Source: Bacteroidales bacterium UBA1733 (GTDB lineage Bacteria; Bacteroidota; Bacteroidia; Bacteroidales; UBA3663). Taken from it: 9,051 bases of DNA. Positions within the stretch are counted from its first letter, which is position 1. The number at the start of each line of letters is the position of its first letter. The stretch spans positions 2,717-11,767 of the forward strand of contig DCIF01000038.1 in NCBI GenBank assembly GCA_002315795.1, read 5' to 3'. The notes beneath the pieces are model-generated. The model was not told where the DNA came from. It worked only from the letters and a program-made list of their open reading frames with translations, and did not search any database. The translations under genes and the position numbers were made by a program. Shown in pieces: positions 1 to 6,400 of the stretch.

Positions 1-369
1 ATGTGCGGTTGTCCTGATATGCGCGATGCACAGGCTCAGATGGAGGCAGGCAACGAGGATGCCAAGATTGCTCTCGAGGTGTATGCTTACCGTCTGAAGA
101 AGTATATCGGTGCTTATGCTGCAGCTATGGGTGGCGTTGACGCTATTGCCTTCACCGGTGGCGTAGGTGAGAACCACGTACTTGTTCGCAGCATGGTGCT
201 CAGCGACATGGAGTTCCTCGGCATCAAGCTCGATGCTGAGAAGAACAAGGTTCGTGGCGAGGAGACCATCATCTCAGCAGCCGACTCTAAGGTAGTCGTT
301 GCAGTAGTTCCTACCGATGAGGAGCTCATGATCGCTACAGATACTGAGGAGATCGTAAGCGCTCTCTAA
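1..369 (+). CDS. ackA: Acetate kinase, C-terminal part (5' end outside window)
   Basis: Acetate kinase interconverts acetyl phosphate + ADP and acetate + ATP in the cytoplasm, the last step of the Pta-AckA fermentation route. The 122 residues seen are the C-terminal third of a protein usually near 400 aa. The acetate/butyrate kinase signature FTGGVGEN lies at visible residues 51-58. The first residues (MCGCPDMRD) match the family stretch just after the active-site region, normally written G-[VM]-S-S-D-M-R-D. The ATG at base 1 is therefore an internal methionine and the gene continues to the left. The protein ends in the usual acidic tail ending EEIVSAL, and a strong terminator follows 56 bases after the stop. 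Codon use (CGT Arg, GGT/GGC Gly, CTC Leu) looks like that of a well expressed gene. The family is certain; whether pta precedes it cannot be seen. Confidence 0.95.
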   Translation: MCGCPDMRDAQAQMEAGNEDAKIALEVYAYRLKKYIGAYAAAMGGVDAIAFTGGVGENHVLVRSMVLSDMEFLGIKLDAEKNKVRGEETIISAADSKVVVAVVPTDEELMIATDTEEIVSAL

Positions 370-424
370 GCAGCATCTACCGGGATTCACTTTGACTATT
401 AATGTCTTAAAAGCGAAGATAAAC

Positions 425-460
425 AATGTCGGGATTGCAAAAACAGCAACTCCCGACATT
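425..460 (+). terminator. Intrinsic terminator of ackA
   Basis: A perfect 10-bp stem (AATGTCGGGA, 425-434, with TCCCGACATT, 451-460) extends inward by TTGC/GCAA past a single bulged C at 450, closing a 7-nt A-rich loop. ATTTTAT follows. It lies just downstream of the ackA stop and ends that transcript before the rplS promoter. Confidence 0.85.
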
Positions 461-497
461 ATTTTATAGGTACGCGCGTAATATTTAATATAGAAGA

Positions 498-528
498 TTA
501 ATTATTTCGAAAAAATTTCGTATCTTTG
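498..528 (+). promoter_or_regulatory. Bacteroidetes-type promoter of the rplS leader
   Basis: TATCTTTG at 521-528 fits the Bacteroidetes -7 consensus TAnnTTTG exactly. The -33 box is weak: around 496-501 there is only an ATTAA-like stretch instead of TTTG. Transcription would start near 534-537, leaving an untranslated leader of about 185 nt before rplS. Confidence 0.75.
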
Positions 529-535
529 CACCCGC

Positions 536-721
536 TTTCGACCAAGAAGCAGCATCACCGCAAGGCAATGCTGGGGAAAGCAGGGATGAGAGACCGCTGA
601 CAGGGACCTCGCTGAGTCATCAGAAGGAAAACGCTACTTGTACATGCCTCCCTCCCCATGAAGCCAGAAAGGGCTTCAGTAAAATATTTATCTATTAACT
701 CAAAAATTAAATTTAGTCATT
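536..721 (+). ncRNA. Structured 5' leader of rplS (unidentified RNA element)
   Basis: This gene-free stretch between promoter and rplS is richer in G+C than its surroundings and can fold. Hairpin 1 pairs CAGCAT (550-555) with ATGCTG (568-573) and is capped by a possible CC-GCAA-GG tetraloop (558-565). A long-range stem is possible between GGGG (573-576) plus AGGGA (582-586) and TCCCT (649-653) plus CCCC (654-657); this uses 573 in competition with hairpin 1. CTGA-gtca-TCAG (612-623) can form inside it. A last hairpin, TGAAGCC (659-665) with GGCTTCA (672-678), precedes an A/T-rich, unstructured ribosome-loading region (680-721). L19 leaders are known in Firmicutes; I do not recognise this one. 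It is more likely a cis leader than a free small RNA, because the last hairpin has no U-run after it. Confidence 0.5.
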
Positions 722-1078
722 ATGGCAGATTTGATGAAGATTGCTGAAGAGGCATTTGCTACTGGCAAGGAGCTTCCAGCATTCCAGAGCGGTGATACAA
801 TCACTGTTTCCTACAAGATCAAGGAGGGTAACAAGGAGCGTATCCAGCAGTACCGAGGCGTAGTGATCCGCATCAGCGGTCATGGTACAAAGAAGCGTTT
901 CACCGTACGTAAGATTGCTGACGGCGTAGGTGTAGAGCGTATTTTCCCAATGGAGTCACCTTTCATTGAGAAGGTTGAGATCAACAAGAATGGCCGCGTT
1001 CGTCGCGCTAAGCTTTACTATCTCCGTAACCTCACTGGTAAGGCTGCTCGTATCAAGGACCGCAAGGTTTCTAAGTAA
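722..1078 (+). CDS. rplS: 50S ribosomal protein L19
   Basis: L19 is a structural protein of the large ribosomal subunit, located at the 30S-50S interface. The 118-aa product covers the whole family: a short N-terminal helix (residues 1-20), the SH3-like barrel beginning at [15 protein letters not shown], the conserved stretch around RGVVIRISG, the FTVRKI strand with the GVGVERIFP motif, and the basic tail around RRAKLYYLR and GKAARIK. Length is normal. The ATG at 722 is preceded by an A-rich tract (AAAAATTAAATTT) rather than a Shine-Dalgarno, as is usual in Bacteroidetes. It is a single-gene transcription unit with a long structured leader, which suggests autogenous or growth-rate control, though that is inference. 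A strong terminator follows the stop directly. Confidence 0.97.
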   Translation: MADLMKIAEEAFATGKELPAFQSGDTITVSYKIKEGNKERIQQYRGVVIRISGHGTKKRFTVRKIADGVGVERIFPMESPFIEKVEINKNGRVRRAKLYYLRNLTGKAARIKDRKVSK

Positions 1079-1108
1079 TTCCATTCGGGATTCAAACGAC
1101 AAAAAGCA

Positions 1109-1148
1109 AATCGCAGTACTGAGTAATCAGCGCTGCGATTCTTTTTTT
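1109..1148. terminator. Bidirectional terminator between rplS and the DUF234 ATPase gene
   Basis: AATCGCAG (1109-1116) pairs with CTGCGATT (1133-1140). An inner stem, CTGA (1119-1122) with TCAG (1127-1130), is closed by a GTAA tetraloop. CTTTTTTT follows on the + strand (1141-1148). On the - strand the same hairpin is followed by TGCTTTTTG. It lies between two convergent stop codons and can serve both genes. Confidence 0.9.
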
Positions 1149-1153
1149 AGATC

Positions 1154-2593
1154 TTATTTCGCAAAAAGATCTTCCAAAGTAATAGTCCGTACAAAAGTAC
1201 CACTATATATGCCCTGGCACAAACCGAATGAAGTAACAAGAACGGCCTGAAGACTTTGTTTCCGACCAAGAGTTTCCATCATCATAGCCATTCGATGACG
1301 CAGTTTGCGATCTTCTTCCTTGTCAATCTTTACATCATCAGAATAGAATTTCATCTCACAAAGATTGACTACATTATCTGAGCGATCAATAATCAGATCC
1401 ATCTGAGCACCATCATGATTCTCATCATGCCGCAATGTAAGAGCTGAGTCTCGGCTGGCAATACCCACAATGCCAAGTGCTTGTTTGATTTGAGTAATAT
1501 GCAACATGCATAACTCCTCAAAGGCCAAGCCTCGCCAAGTACGGATAAGCGCAGAGTGTTCATTCTCTTGCCAGAATGAATCAGAAGCATTTTTACTCTC
1601 TACGAAACGCAGATAAAACCAACAGAAAGGATCTATGAGACGATAAAGAGTTTCATACTTTTCTGCATCGTATGGGCGATATGACTGAATAAAATCACAC
1701 TCTTCGAGTGCTTTCAGCTTTTTAGAAAAAACACCTCCATCACTCTGACCGACTGCGGCAGCGATCTCGCTTCTAGTGTAGCCACAATGCTTGGTGGAAA
1801 GGAATCGCACGATACCCTCAAAACACTGATAGTTTTTATATTGAGAACGGAAGAGCCTGTCAAATTCAAGACGGAGCTTAGCATTCCGACGGAAAAACAA
1901 AGCATCGACATTCTGTGCAAGGCTCATTCCTCTCTGCACATAACCCAGATAGTATGGCATACCACCAACGGCCATATACAGTTGTGCTTGATCATAGCGA
2001 CTGAGGCTTACACCCTGTGAGGCAAGCATCTGCTCTGCTTCGTAAAGTGAGAAAGGAGATAACTTAATATCCCAAGTAAGTCGTCCATAAAGTCCTCCCG
2101 TATTGTTAACCAGATATTTTATCATCCATGAAGCTGCACTTCCACACACCACAAGCATGATATTACGGCCATCCGCCCAGTCGTTCCAAAAAGCTTCAAG
2201 AGCAATGATGAAACGCGATCCGTCAGTGTCAAGCCAAGGCAGCTCATCAAGAAATACTACCTGTCGAGTTCCATCATCCAGATGCTGTAAAAGCCTCTTT
2301 AACAGAGAGAAAGCCTCTATCCAGTCCTTCGGCATAGAAACATCCTCCAATCCATATTCCAAAAGATGATTATAGAAATACCTCAACTGGTCGCCAGTAG
2401 AGACAGGATTCTCTTCGTCATAACTATTCAGGCTAGTATGCTGAAAAGTAATTTTGTCAGACAGAGTTTCTCTGATCAGGAATGTTTTGCCAACACGACG
2501 ACGACCATAGACAGCCAAAAACTCAGAACGGCCACTCTCGTATCGCTCCAACAGTTCTTTTTGCTCCTGTTCTCTGCCAATTATCTTTGCCAT
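1154..2593 (-). CDS. AAA ATPase, ATPase_2/DUF234 family, with PD-(D/E)XK-type nuclease tail
   Basis: The 479-aa protein has the order known for the ATPase_2 + DUF234 family: a P-loop ATPase domain (about 1-230) with Walker A GRRRVGKT (30-37) and Walker B VVFLDE (112-117), a sensor-like segment LVVCGSAASW, a winged-helix-like region (roughly 265-320), then DUF234 (LIDPFCWFYLRFV). The end holds a PD-(D/E)XK-like pattern: D399, then E413-x-K415 within LCEMKFY. All key residues are present, so it looks intact. No biological role is established for the family; ATP-driven DNA handling or cleavage is inference. The reading frame opens at a TTG at 2623, but that lies next to the -7 box, so the ATG at 2593 is chosen (product begins MAKIIGRE). 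It is a separate transcription unit and the last gene of the - strand ATPase block. Confidence 0.88.
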   Translation of the reverse strand: MAKIIGREQEQKELLERYESGRSEFLAVYGRRRVGKTFLIRETLSDKITFQHTSLNSYDEENPVSTGDQLRYFYNHLLEYGLEDVSMPKDWIEAFSLLKRLLQHLDDGTRQVVFLDELPWLDTDGSRFIIALEAFWNDWADGRNIMLVVCGSAASWMIKYLVNNTGGLYGRLTWDIKLSPFSLYEAEQMLASQGVSLSRYDQAQLYMAVGGMPYYLGYVQRGMSLAQNVDALFFRRNAKLRLEFDRLFRSQYKNYQCFEGIVRFLSTKHCGYTRSEIAAAVGQSDGGVFSKKLKALEECDFIQSYRPYDAEKYETLYRLIDPFCWFYLRFVESKNASDSFWQENEHSALIRTWRGLAFEELCMLHITQIKQALGIVGIASRDSALTLRHDENHDGAQMDLIIDRSDNVVNLCEMKFYSDDVKIDKEEDRKLRHRMAMMMETLGRKQSLQAVLVTSFGLCQGIYSGTFVRTITLEDLFAK

Positions 2594-2612
2594 AGCACTA
2601 CTTTTTTTGGTG

Positions 2613-2644
2613 CAAATATACAAAAAAGATCGAAAAAAAGCAAA
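2613..2644 (-). promoter_or_regulatory. Promoter of the DUF234 ATPase gene
   Basis: On the - strand TTTG (2644-2641), 20 nt, then TATATTTG (2620-2613) match the Bacteroidetes -33/-7 consensus exactly. Transcription would start around 2606, giving a short leader to the ATG at 2593. This rules out the upstream TTG start. Confidence 0.85.
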
Positions 2645-2650
2645 TGAACC

Positions 2651-2739
2651 GAGCGGATTTTTTCATTTTTTATCGAATTCCGCTCAGATAACCTACACAG
2701 TTCAAGCGGAATCGATGATTTATTAACGAATTCCGCTCA
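2651..2739. repeat. Cluster of AGCGGAATT-type inverted and direct repeats
   Basis: A 13-bp sequence, CGAATTCCGCTCA, occurs at 2674-2686 and again at 2727-2739. Each copy faces an inverted partner: GAGCGGA at 2651-2657 and AGCGGAATCG at 2705-2714. This gives two hairpin-capable pairs, 2651-2685 and 2705-2737. The cluster starts 7 nt upstream of the -33 box of the DUF234 ATPase gene and lies downstream of the neighbouring ATPase gene. The same core returns at 4985-5021 and 5091-5098. It may be an operator, a small dispersed repeat or a transcript-end structure. Confidence 0.8.
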
Positions 2740-2859
2740 TAAGTTTATACAGCGTCATCCGCCAAAAATGGCTAATAATAACCCAGGATTTACGGCACAT
2801 AACGGAGTTTTCTGTTATTGCTCAACCGCAAACAATACCCCATTATGCGATAGAGATCT

Positions 2860-4623
2860 TCATTCCACCTCTTCGCACAATTCGCATTCCCAGCCACGGA
2901 AGACGATTGCGAACTTGTGGAAGGTCCAGCCGTTGCCTTGAGCTTTCATCTGAAGGTTCTTGGCTGCTGAGTATTGCTTCAACTGGTCAAGAGCCTCCTG
3001 ATACTTCTTCTCTACTTCTGAGTCAGCAGAGCCGTGCTTGCAGTATTTCAGCTCGATGAGGAAGGAGTGCTTGCACTCGCCATTCCATGGTTCCATGTAG
3101 AGGTCGGAGTAGCCGTGGTTCTCTTCAGGTTCAGTAGTGACGAGGAGGTAACTGTTGTAGGTGCCTCCCAACTTGGCAAGGAAGAAGCCCTTGACGAATG
3201 ACTCTGCCTGTGCATCGAAGTCTCTGTTGCTGCTGTCGGTGGTGATTTCTTGGCAGAGGTAGTCGAGGAGCGGCTTGGCGTTGCCATCGTACACCATTTT
3301 ATCACCTAACTTGTTCATGGTGCTTGTGTCCGTGTACCAGTCCATGAAATGTTTGTAGCACTGTTCCATGTATTTGTAGTACTGCTCATAGACAACTTGG
3401 TTTGGTATAATAAAGCATGGGCGATTACGCTTATTCAAACCATACGTCAGCAGGCCCATATAGAACAAGTGGCTTGGTAAATTTTCAGGCTCTTGCAGGT
3501 CATGGAGCGAGAATTCTGGCTTGATTTTTCCGTCACAACCACGATCCTCAAAGATACCCTGCATGATGCGGCTATTAACTCCAAATTGCTTGTCAATCTT
3601 CACCATCTTGCGCATCTTGTCGTAGTCAGAGCGGACATTGACGTCAATCATATCATCTGGTATAACACCACTCCATGCAACATAACGCTTCAGGAAGAAC
3701 AATGTCATATCAGAGTTGAACATCTTCTGATCATTCAAAGAGCCAAGCGAGAAGCAGTTGTTGTTGTACCAAGGCTTCATCACTTCAATCAACTCATCTA
3801 TAGAGTGCTTGAACACACCTGTTGCATCACGATAATAGGTCAGTAAAGCACGTACTTCGTCCTCAGTGAAACCGACCATCTCGTTGTAGTTAGGGTTGAG
3901 GGAGAAATTGTCACCTATATTGAAGCCGCTTGTCACGTCGCTAAGAGTCAGTGGCGTTACGCCCGTAATGAACATGCGCTCTATGGCAGCATCCAAATCA
4001 GTGGTAGCTTTTTTGAGGACATTGAAGAAGAGACGGAAAAATCCATCGCCATGAGTCAGGTCCATGTAGTTATCCTCGTTGGAAGCCATCATGGTATTTG
4101 CAAAGTTGTCGTACTCGTCGATGAGAAGATATATGCGCTGACCAGCAAGTTTCACACGTCCCATCAAGTAATTGAGTGCTGCGTCGCACTCCTTTATCTC
4201 CCTGAGTTCCTTCAAAGTATCAGTAGGCAGATATTGTGCATAGGTTTCAACGAATAGGCGCAATGTGTTCAGCACTTCATTATTGAACGACTCCTGAACC
4301 TTTTCCTTCACAGGATTCACAGCACTGAAGTTGAATTTCAGGACGAGATATTGATTGTGTCTTTCCGTCGGATTCTTTCCTGCATCCAATCCTCCAAACA
4401 GCACATCAAACTCATTGGCATAGTTAATGTCGTAGTATGCCTGAATGACATTCAACATCAGACTCTTGCCAAAACGGCGTGGACGCAGGAAGAAGACGAA
4501 GTTGCCCTCATCCTCCAACTTGCTGATAAATCTTGTCTTATCTACATAATAATATCCCTGGCGACGCATTGCTGCGAAGTCAGTCACTCCGTATGGAATT
4601 TTAAGTCTCTTGTTTGATGACAT
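2860..4623 (-). CDS. AAA-ATPase-like protein with C-terminal PD-(D/E)XK nuclease domain
   Basis: This 587-aa protein is a full-length member of the AAA-ATPase_like + PD-(D/E)XK (PDDEXK_9/DUF1703-like) family, which is very numerous in Bacteroidales. The N-terminus (KIPYGVTDF, then YYYVDKT) is the family signature. A modified Walker A, RPRRFGKS, lies at 47-54 and Walker B, YLLIDEYD, around 165-172. The C-terminal nuclease pattern is intact: D507 in GYSDLYM, then E524-L-K526 in FLIELKY, followed by a helix containing LDQLKQY. Family function is not established; DNA or RNA cleavage coupled to ATP hydrolysis is inference. The frame opens further upstream at 4719, but the promoter lies at 4680-4649, so the start is one of two in-frame ATGs, 4629 or 4623. 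I chose MSSNKRLKIPYG (4623). It is a single-gene unit on the - strand. Confidence 0.88.
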   Translation of the reverse strand: MSSNKRLKIPYGVTDFAAMRRQGYYYVDKTRFISKLEDEGNFVFFLRPRRFGKSLMLNVIQAYYDINYANEFDVLFGGLDAGKNPTERHNQYLVLKFNFSAVNPVKEKVQESFNNEVLNTLRLFVETYAQYLPTDTLKELREIKECDAALNYLMGRVKLAGQRIYLLIDEYDNFANTMMASNEDNYMDLTHGDGFFRLFFNVLKKATTDLDAAIERMFITGVTPLTLSDVTSGFNIGDNFSLNPNYNEMVGFTEDEVRALLTYYRDATGVFKHSIDELIEVMKPWYNNNCFSLGSLNDQKMFNSDMTLFFLKRYVAWSGVIPDDMIDVNVRSDYDKMRKMVKIDKQFGVNSRIMQGIFEDRGCDGKIKPEFSLHDLQEPENLPSHLFYMGLLTYGLNKRNRPCFIIPNQVVYEQYYKYMEQCYKHFMDWYTDTSTMNKLGDKMVYDGNAKPLLDYLCQEITTDSSNRDFDAQAESFVKGFFLAKLGGTYNSYLLVTTEPEENHGYSDLYMEPWNGECKHSFLIELKYCKHGSADSEVEKKYQEALDQLKQYSAAKNLQMKAQGNGWTFHKFAIVFRGWECELCEEVE

Positions 4624-4648
4624 AATCATGGGATTACAAATTCTGCTG

Positions 4649-4680
4649 CAAATGTACCAACTTTTTTTTATACCACCAAA
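4649..4680 (-). promoter_or_regulatory. Promoter of the full-length AAA-ATPase-like gene
   Basis: On the - strand TTTG (4680-4677), 20 nt, then TACATTTG (4656-4649) match the Bacteroidetes consensus exactly. Transcription would start near 4642, about 13-20 nt before the two candidate ATGs. This excludes the longer reading frame from 4719. Confidence 0.85.
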
Positions 4681-4708
4681 AATAATGGATAAAAAGTGGG
4701 TAGAAAAT

Positions 4709-4754
4709 AATAGTGGCAACTACTTCAGGTTAGGTTGAAGTAATTGTCACTATT
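4709..4754 (-). terminator. Strong hairpin, probable terminator of the decayed DUF234 gene
   Basis: A 19-bp stem (4709-4727 with 4736-4754) has one C/A mismatch and one G-U pair and closes an 8-nt loop. On the - strand it is followed by ATTATTTTCT, as expected for a terminator of the gene remnant ending at 4781. On the + strand TTTATCGTTTTG follows, so it could act both ways. Confidence 0.65.
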
Positions 4755-4780
4755 TTATCGTTTTGTTGAGAAGTGTTTTT

Positions 4781-4909
4781 TTATTGACCTAGGTATGATT
4801 TACCAACTCTTCGTCTGTAAATAGCAACAAATTCAGACTTATTGGAATTGTAAAGTCTTTCGAGTTTTTCAATCTCAGAACCTCTACCTATGATATTTGC
4901 GTAACTCAT
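4781..4909 (-). pseudogene. N-terminal remnant of a DUF234-type AAA ATPase
   Basis: Only 42 residues remain, beginning MSYANIIGRGSEIEKLERLY. They align along their whole length with the N-terminus of the intact ATPase starting at 2593: the same IIGR start, the same SEF(V/L)A(I/V)Y run into Walker A. Two lesions show decay. The first glycine of Walker A is missing (IYRRRVGKS instead of the family IYGRRRVGKT), consistent with loss of one codon. Four residues after Walker A the match ends and a stop follows (TAA at 4783-4781). The remaining roughly 430 residues are absent, with no other piece found before the hairpin at 4709-4754. A longer frame from a GTG at 4966 overlaps the -33 box and is discarded. 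A functional short peptide is possible but unlikely. Confidence 0.85.
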
Positions 4910-4937
4910 TATATTTTGGGTGTTTAAAATTCTTTGG

Positions 4938-4969
4938 CAAAGATAAATAAAAATCTTTATACACACAAA
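4938..4969 (-). promoter_or_regulatory. Intact promoter of the DUF234 remnant
   Basis: On the - strand TTTG (4969-4966), 20 nt, then TATCTTTG (4945-4938) are a perfect Bacteroidetes promoter. It lies about 30 nt upstream of the remnant's ATG at 4909. The promoter has kept its consensus although the gene behind it is lost. Confidence 0.8.
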
Positions 4970-4975
4970 TACTTG

Positions 4976-5021
4976 TTTGAAAAATCAGCGGAATTAGCAT
5001 TATATTATCCAATTCCGCTGA
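4976..5021 (-). repeat. AGCGGAATT inverted repeat, also terminator-like
   Basis: TCAGCGGAATT (4985-4995) and AATTCCGCTGA (5011-5021) form a perfect 11-bp inverted repeat around a 15-nt A/T-rich spacer. Reading the - strand, TTTTTC follows the stem, so it could terminate the upstream ATPase gene. It sits 15 nt upstream of the remnant's -33 box, matching the position of the repeat cluster at 2651-2739 relative to the intact DUF234 gene. A further single core copy, AGCGGAAT, lies at 5091-5098. Between them is a perfect 12-bp palindrome, TAAGGTACCTTA (5065-5076). Confidence 0.75.
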
Positions 5022-5119
5022 CTTTTAAGGTCTTTTTGAACCGGTTATGACATATTCTACTCCATAAGGTACCTTAATTGATGCAAATGCAGCGGAATAT
5101 GTTAAGTAACACAAGAGGG

Positions 5120-5221
5120 TTATTGTTCTTCCTTTATATATTTTTCTATCTTACAAGTATGTCTCTTGCCTTCTTCTCCATTCTTGTCATAGTTTATTCC
5201 GACAAGTAGGATTTCTCCAGT
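5120..5221 (-). pseudogene. Out-of-frame C-terminal tail of the truncated AAA-ATPase-like gene
   Basis: In the frame beginning ACT GGA GAA at 5221, the - strand reads TGEILLVGINYDK, then NGEEGKRHTCKIEK and YIKEEQ before a TAA at 5122-5120. This is the usual extreme C-terminus of the AAA-ATPase-like/nuclease family (a strand of the ILLVGINYD type followed by a K-x-H-x-C-x-I-E motif). It lies directly behind the truncated gene in another frame. It shows that the gene lost an internal segment with a frameshift rather than ending naturally. Confidence 0.85.
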
Positions 5222-6350
5222 CAGTTGCCTCAACAGCATTGGTCATCTCTATGCGCACTTCTTTATTAGGAATATAGCATTCCTCCTTATCTCGATTGTA
5301 TGACAGATAACCCAGATGGATAAGCACCGTAAGCACATCGTCCTTGCAAGTTATCACAGACAGGTCGTTCTGGAATTTTGTTGTATTGACACGGCAGCGA
5401 CCACCAGCTAGCATCTTGATGATATCATCTTTTAAGCCCTCAAAATTCTGCTTTATATAGGTTGATATAGAATCATACGCTCCAGTCTTTGCCCAGTAAT
5501 TACTACAATAACCACTGGAAATTGCTTCCATAACAGAATATGGATTATAAACAGAGGACTCACTCCCTATCATATAACCATCGTACCAATCTTTAAGATC
5601 TTCAAGACTGAGATCTTCTCCTTCTGCTAATTTTTCTATCTCAGAGGGCGTAAATCCAAAGTATCCTGCCAGTTTGCCAGGTAAAACCACAGAATATTCT
5701 CTAAAGTTATTGAGCGCTGACTGTGTATTGTATTTCTTGATGGGAAGAATACCTGTCAGATAAACACCAGCAAAAACCTTCTTCGAGGCAGAGCCCTTAA
5801 ACAGTCTGCGCAAAAAATTCACATACAGATCAATGGTATCGACATCTCCTTCAAACTCGCGGCAGATAGCATCCCATTCATCAATTATCATGATAAACCG
5901 CTGTCGTGTCTGCTCATTAATGCTGACCAATACGTTCATAAGATCATCTGAGACAGAACGGGTTATATTTGGATATATTTTGAGCAATTCATCAATCATT
6001 TCTTCCTGAATGTGAGAAACGATTTCCGGACTATTCGCATATTTAGTTGTAAAGTCTGTGATATCCAAACTTAGGACTGGATATTTATTTAAATGCTCTT
6101 CAAAGGAGCTGTCTTTTGCGATTTCCAATCCTGCAAACATCTCACGACTGTCACAAGACTGATCATAATAGGCACATAACATATCTGCCGCCATAGACTT
6201 ACCAAAGCGGCGGCAACGTGTGACACATGTATATTGGCGTTCTGTGTCGAGCGTCTTGTTGATGATAGCTATCATGCCAGACTTATCGACATACACGCCA
6301 TTCAACGCCTTTCGAAATGCATCATTACCTTTATTAATATATGTACCCAT
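5187..6350 (-). CDS. AAA-ATPase-like protein, nuclease domain deleted (truncated)
   Basis: The 387-aa product is the ATPase half of an AAA-ATPase_like + PD-(D/E)XK protein; relatives are usually about 510-560 aa. Visible are the family N-terminus (FRKALNGVYVDKS), the modified Walker A RCRRFGKS (45-52), Walker B FIMIIDEWD (152-160), LTGILPIKKY, and GYFGFTPSEI with the WYDGY motif. The family sequence is regular up to EATDW (residue 378). The last nine residues (RNPTCRNKL) are frameshift sequence, and the nuclease core with its E-L-K motif is gone. The true C-terminal tail survives out of frame at 5221-5120. ATG 6350 (MGTYINKGN) is chosen because the longer frame to 6431 runs into the promoter. 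A stable ATPase-only protein could still be made; nuclease activity is not expected. Confidence 0.85.
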   Translation of the reverse strand: MGTYINKGNDAFRKALNGVYVDKSGMIAIINKTLDTERQYTCVTRCRRFGKSMAADMLCAYYDQSCDSREMFAGLEIAKDSSFEEHLNKYPVLSLDITDFTTKYANSPEIVSHIQEEMIDELLKIYPNITRSVSDDLMNVLVSINEQTRQRFIMIIDEWDAICREFEGDVDTIDLYVNFLRRLFKGSASKKVFAGVYLTGILPIKKYNTQSALNNFREYSVVLPGKLAGYFGFTPSEIEKLAEGEDLSLEDLKDWYDGYMIGSESSVYNPYSVMEAISSGYCSNYWAKTGAYDSISTYIKQNFEGLKDDIIKMLAGGRCRVNTTKFQNDLSVITCKDDVLTVLIHLGYLSYNRDKEECYIPNKEVRIEMTNAVEATDWRNPTCRNKL

Positions 6351-6400
6351 AGAAACTTGTAATATAGGAGCTGGAGAAATGACCGTTTTTCTTTGCGCTG

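Noticed and set aside
1..3. ATG at base 1 as the start of a short gene
   Set aside because: The residues that follow are the internal acetate kinase stretch before the FTGGVGEN signature; the gene simply runs in from the left.
2761..2772. GCC-AAAAAT-GGC mini hairpin
   Set aside because: Three base pairs only; expected by chance in A/T-rich DNA.
2799..2818. Hairpin ATAAC/GTTAT with a TTTT loop downstream of the full-length ATPase gene, as its terminator
   Set aside because: Only five contiguous pairs plus two after a bulge, and no U-run follows on the - strand.
3493..3846. 117-codon + strand open frame opposite the AAA-ATPase-like gene
   Set aside because: It mirrors the codons of a well supported - strand gene, has no promoter, and shows no recognisable domain.
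4624..4719. Longer N-terminus (MPLLFSTHFL...) for the full-length AAA-ATPase-like protein
   Set aside because: It would be translated from DNA upstream of and through a consensus promoter at 4680-4649, and the family N-terminus begins at KIPYGVTDF just after the inner ATGs.
4755..4783. Possible surviving C-terminal codons of the DUF234 remnant in another frame (KKHFSTKR then stop)
   Set aside because: Too short, A-rich and not recognisable as the family C-terminus; it cannot be told from chance.
2651..5098. AGCGGAATT repeats as a CRISPR array
   Set aside because: Copies are short, face both directions, are irregularly spaced and have no cas genes nearby.
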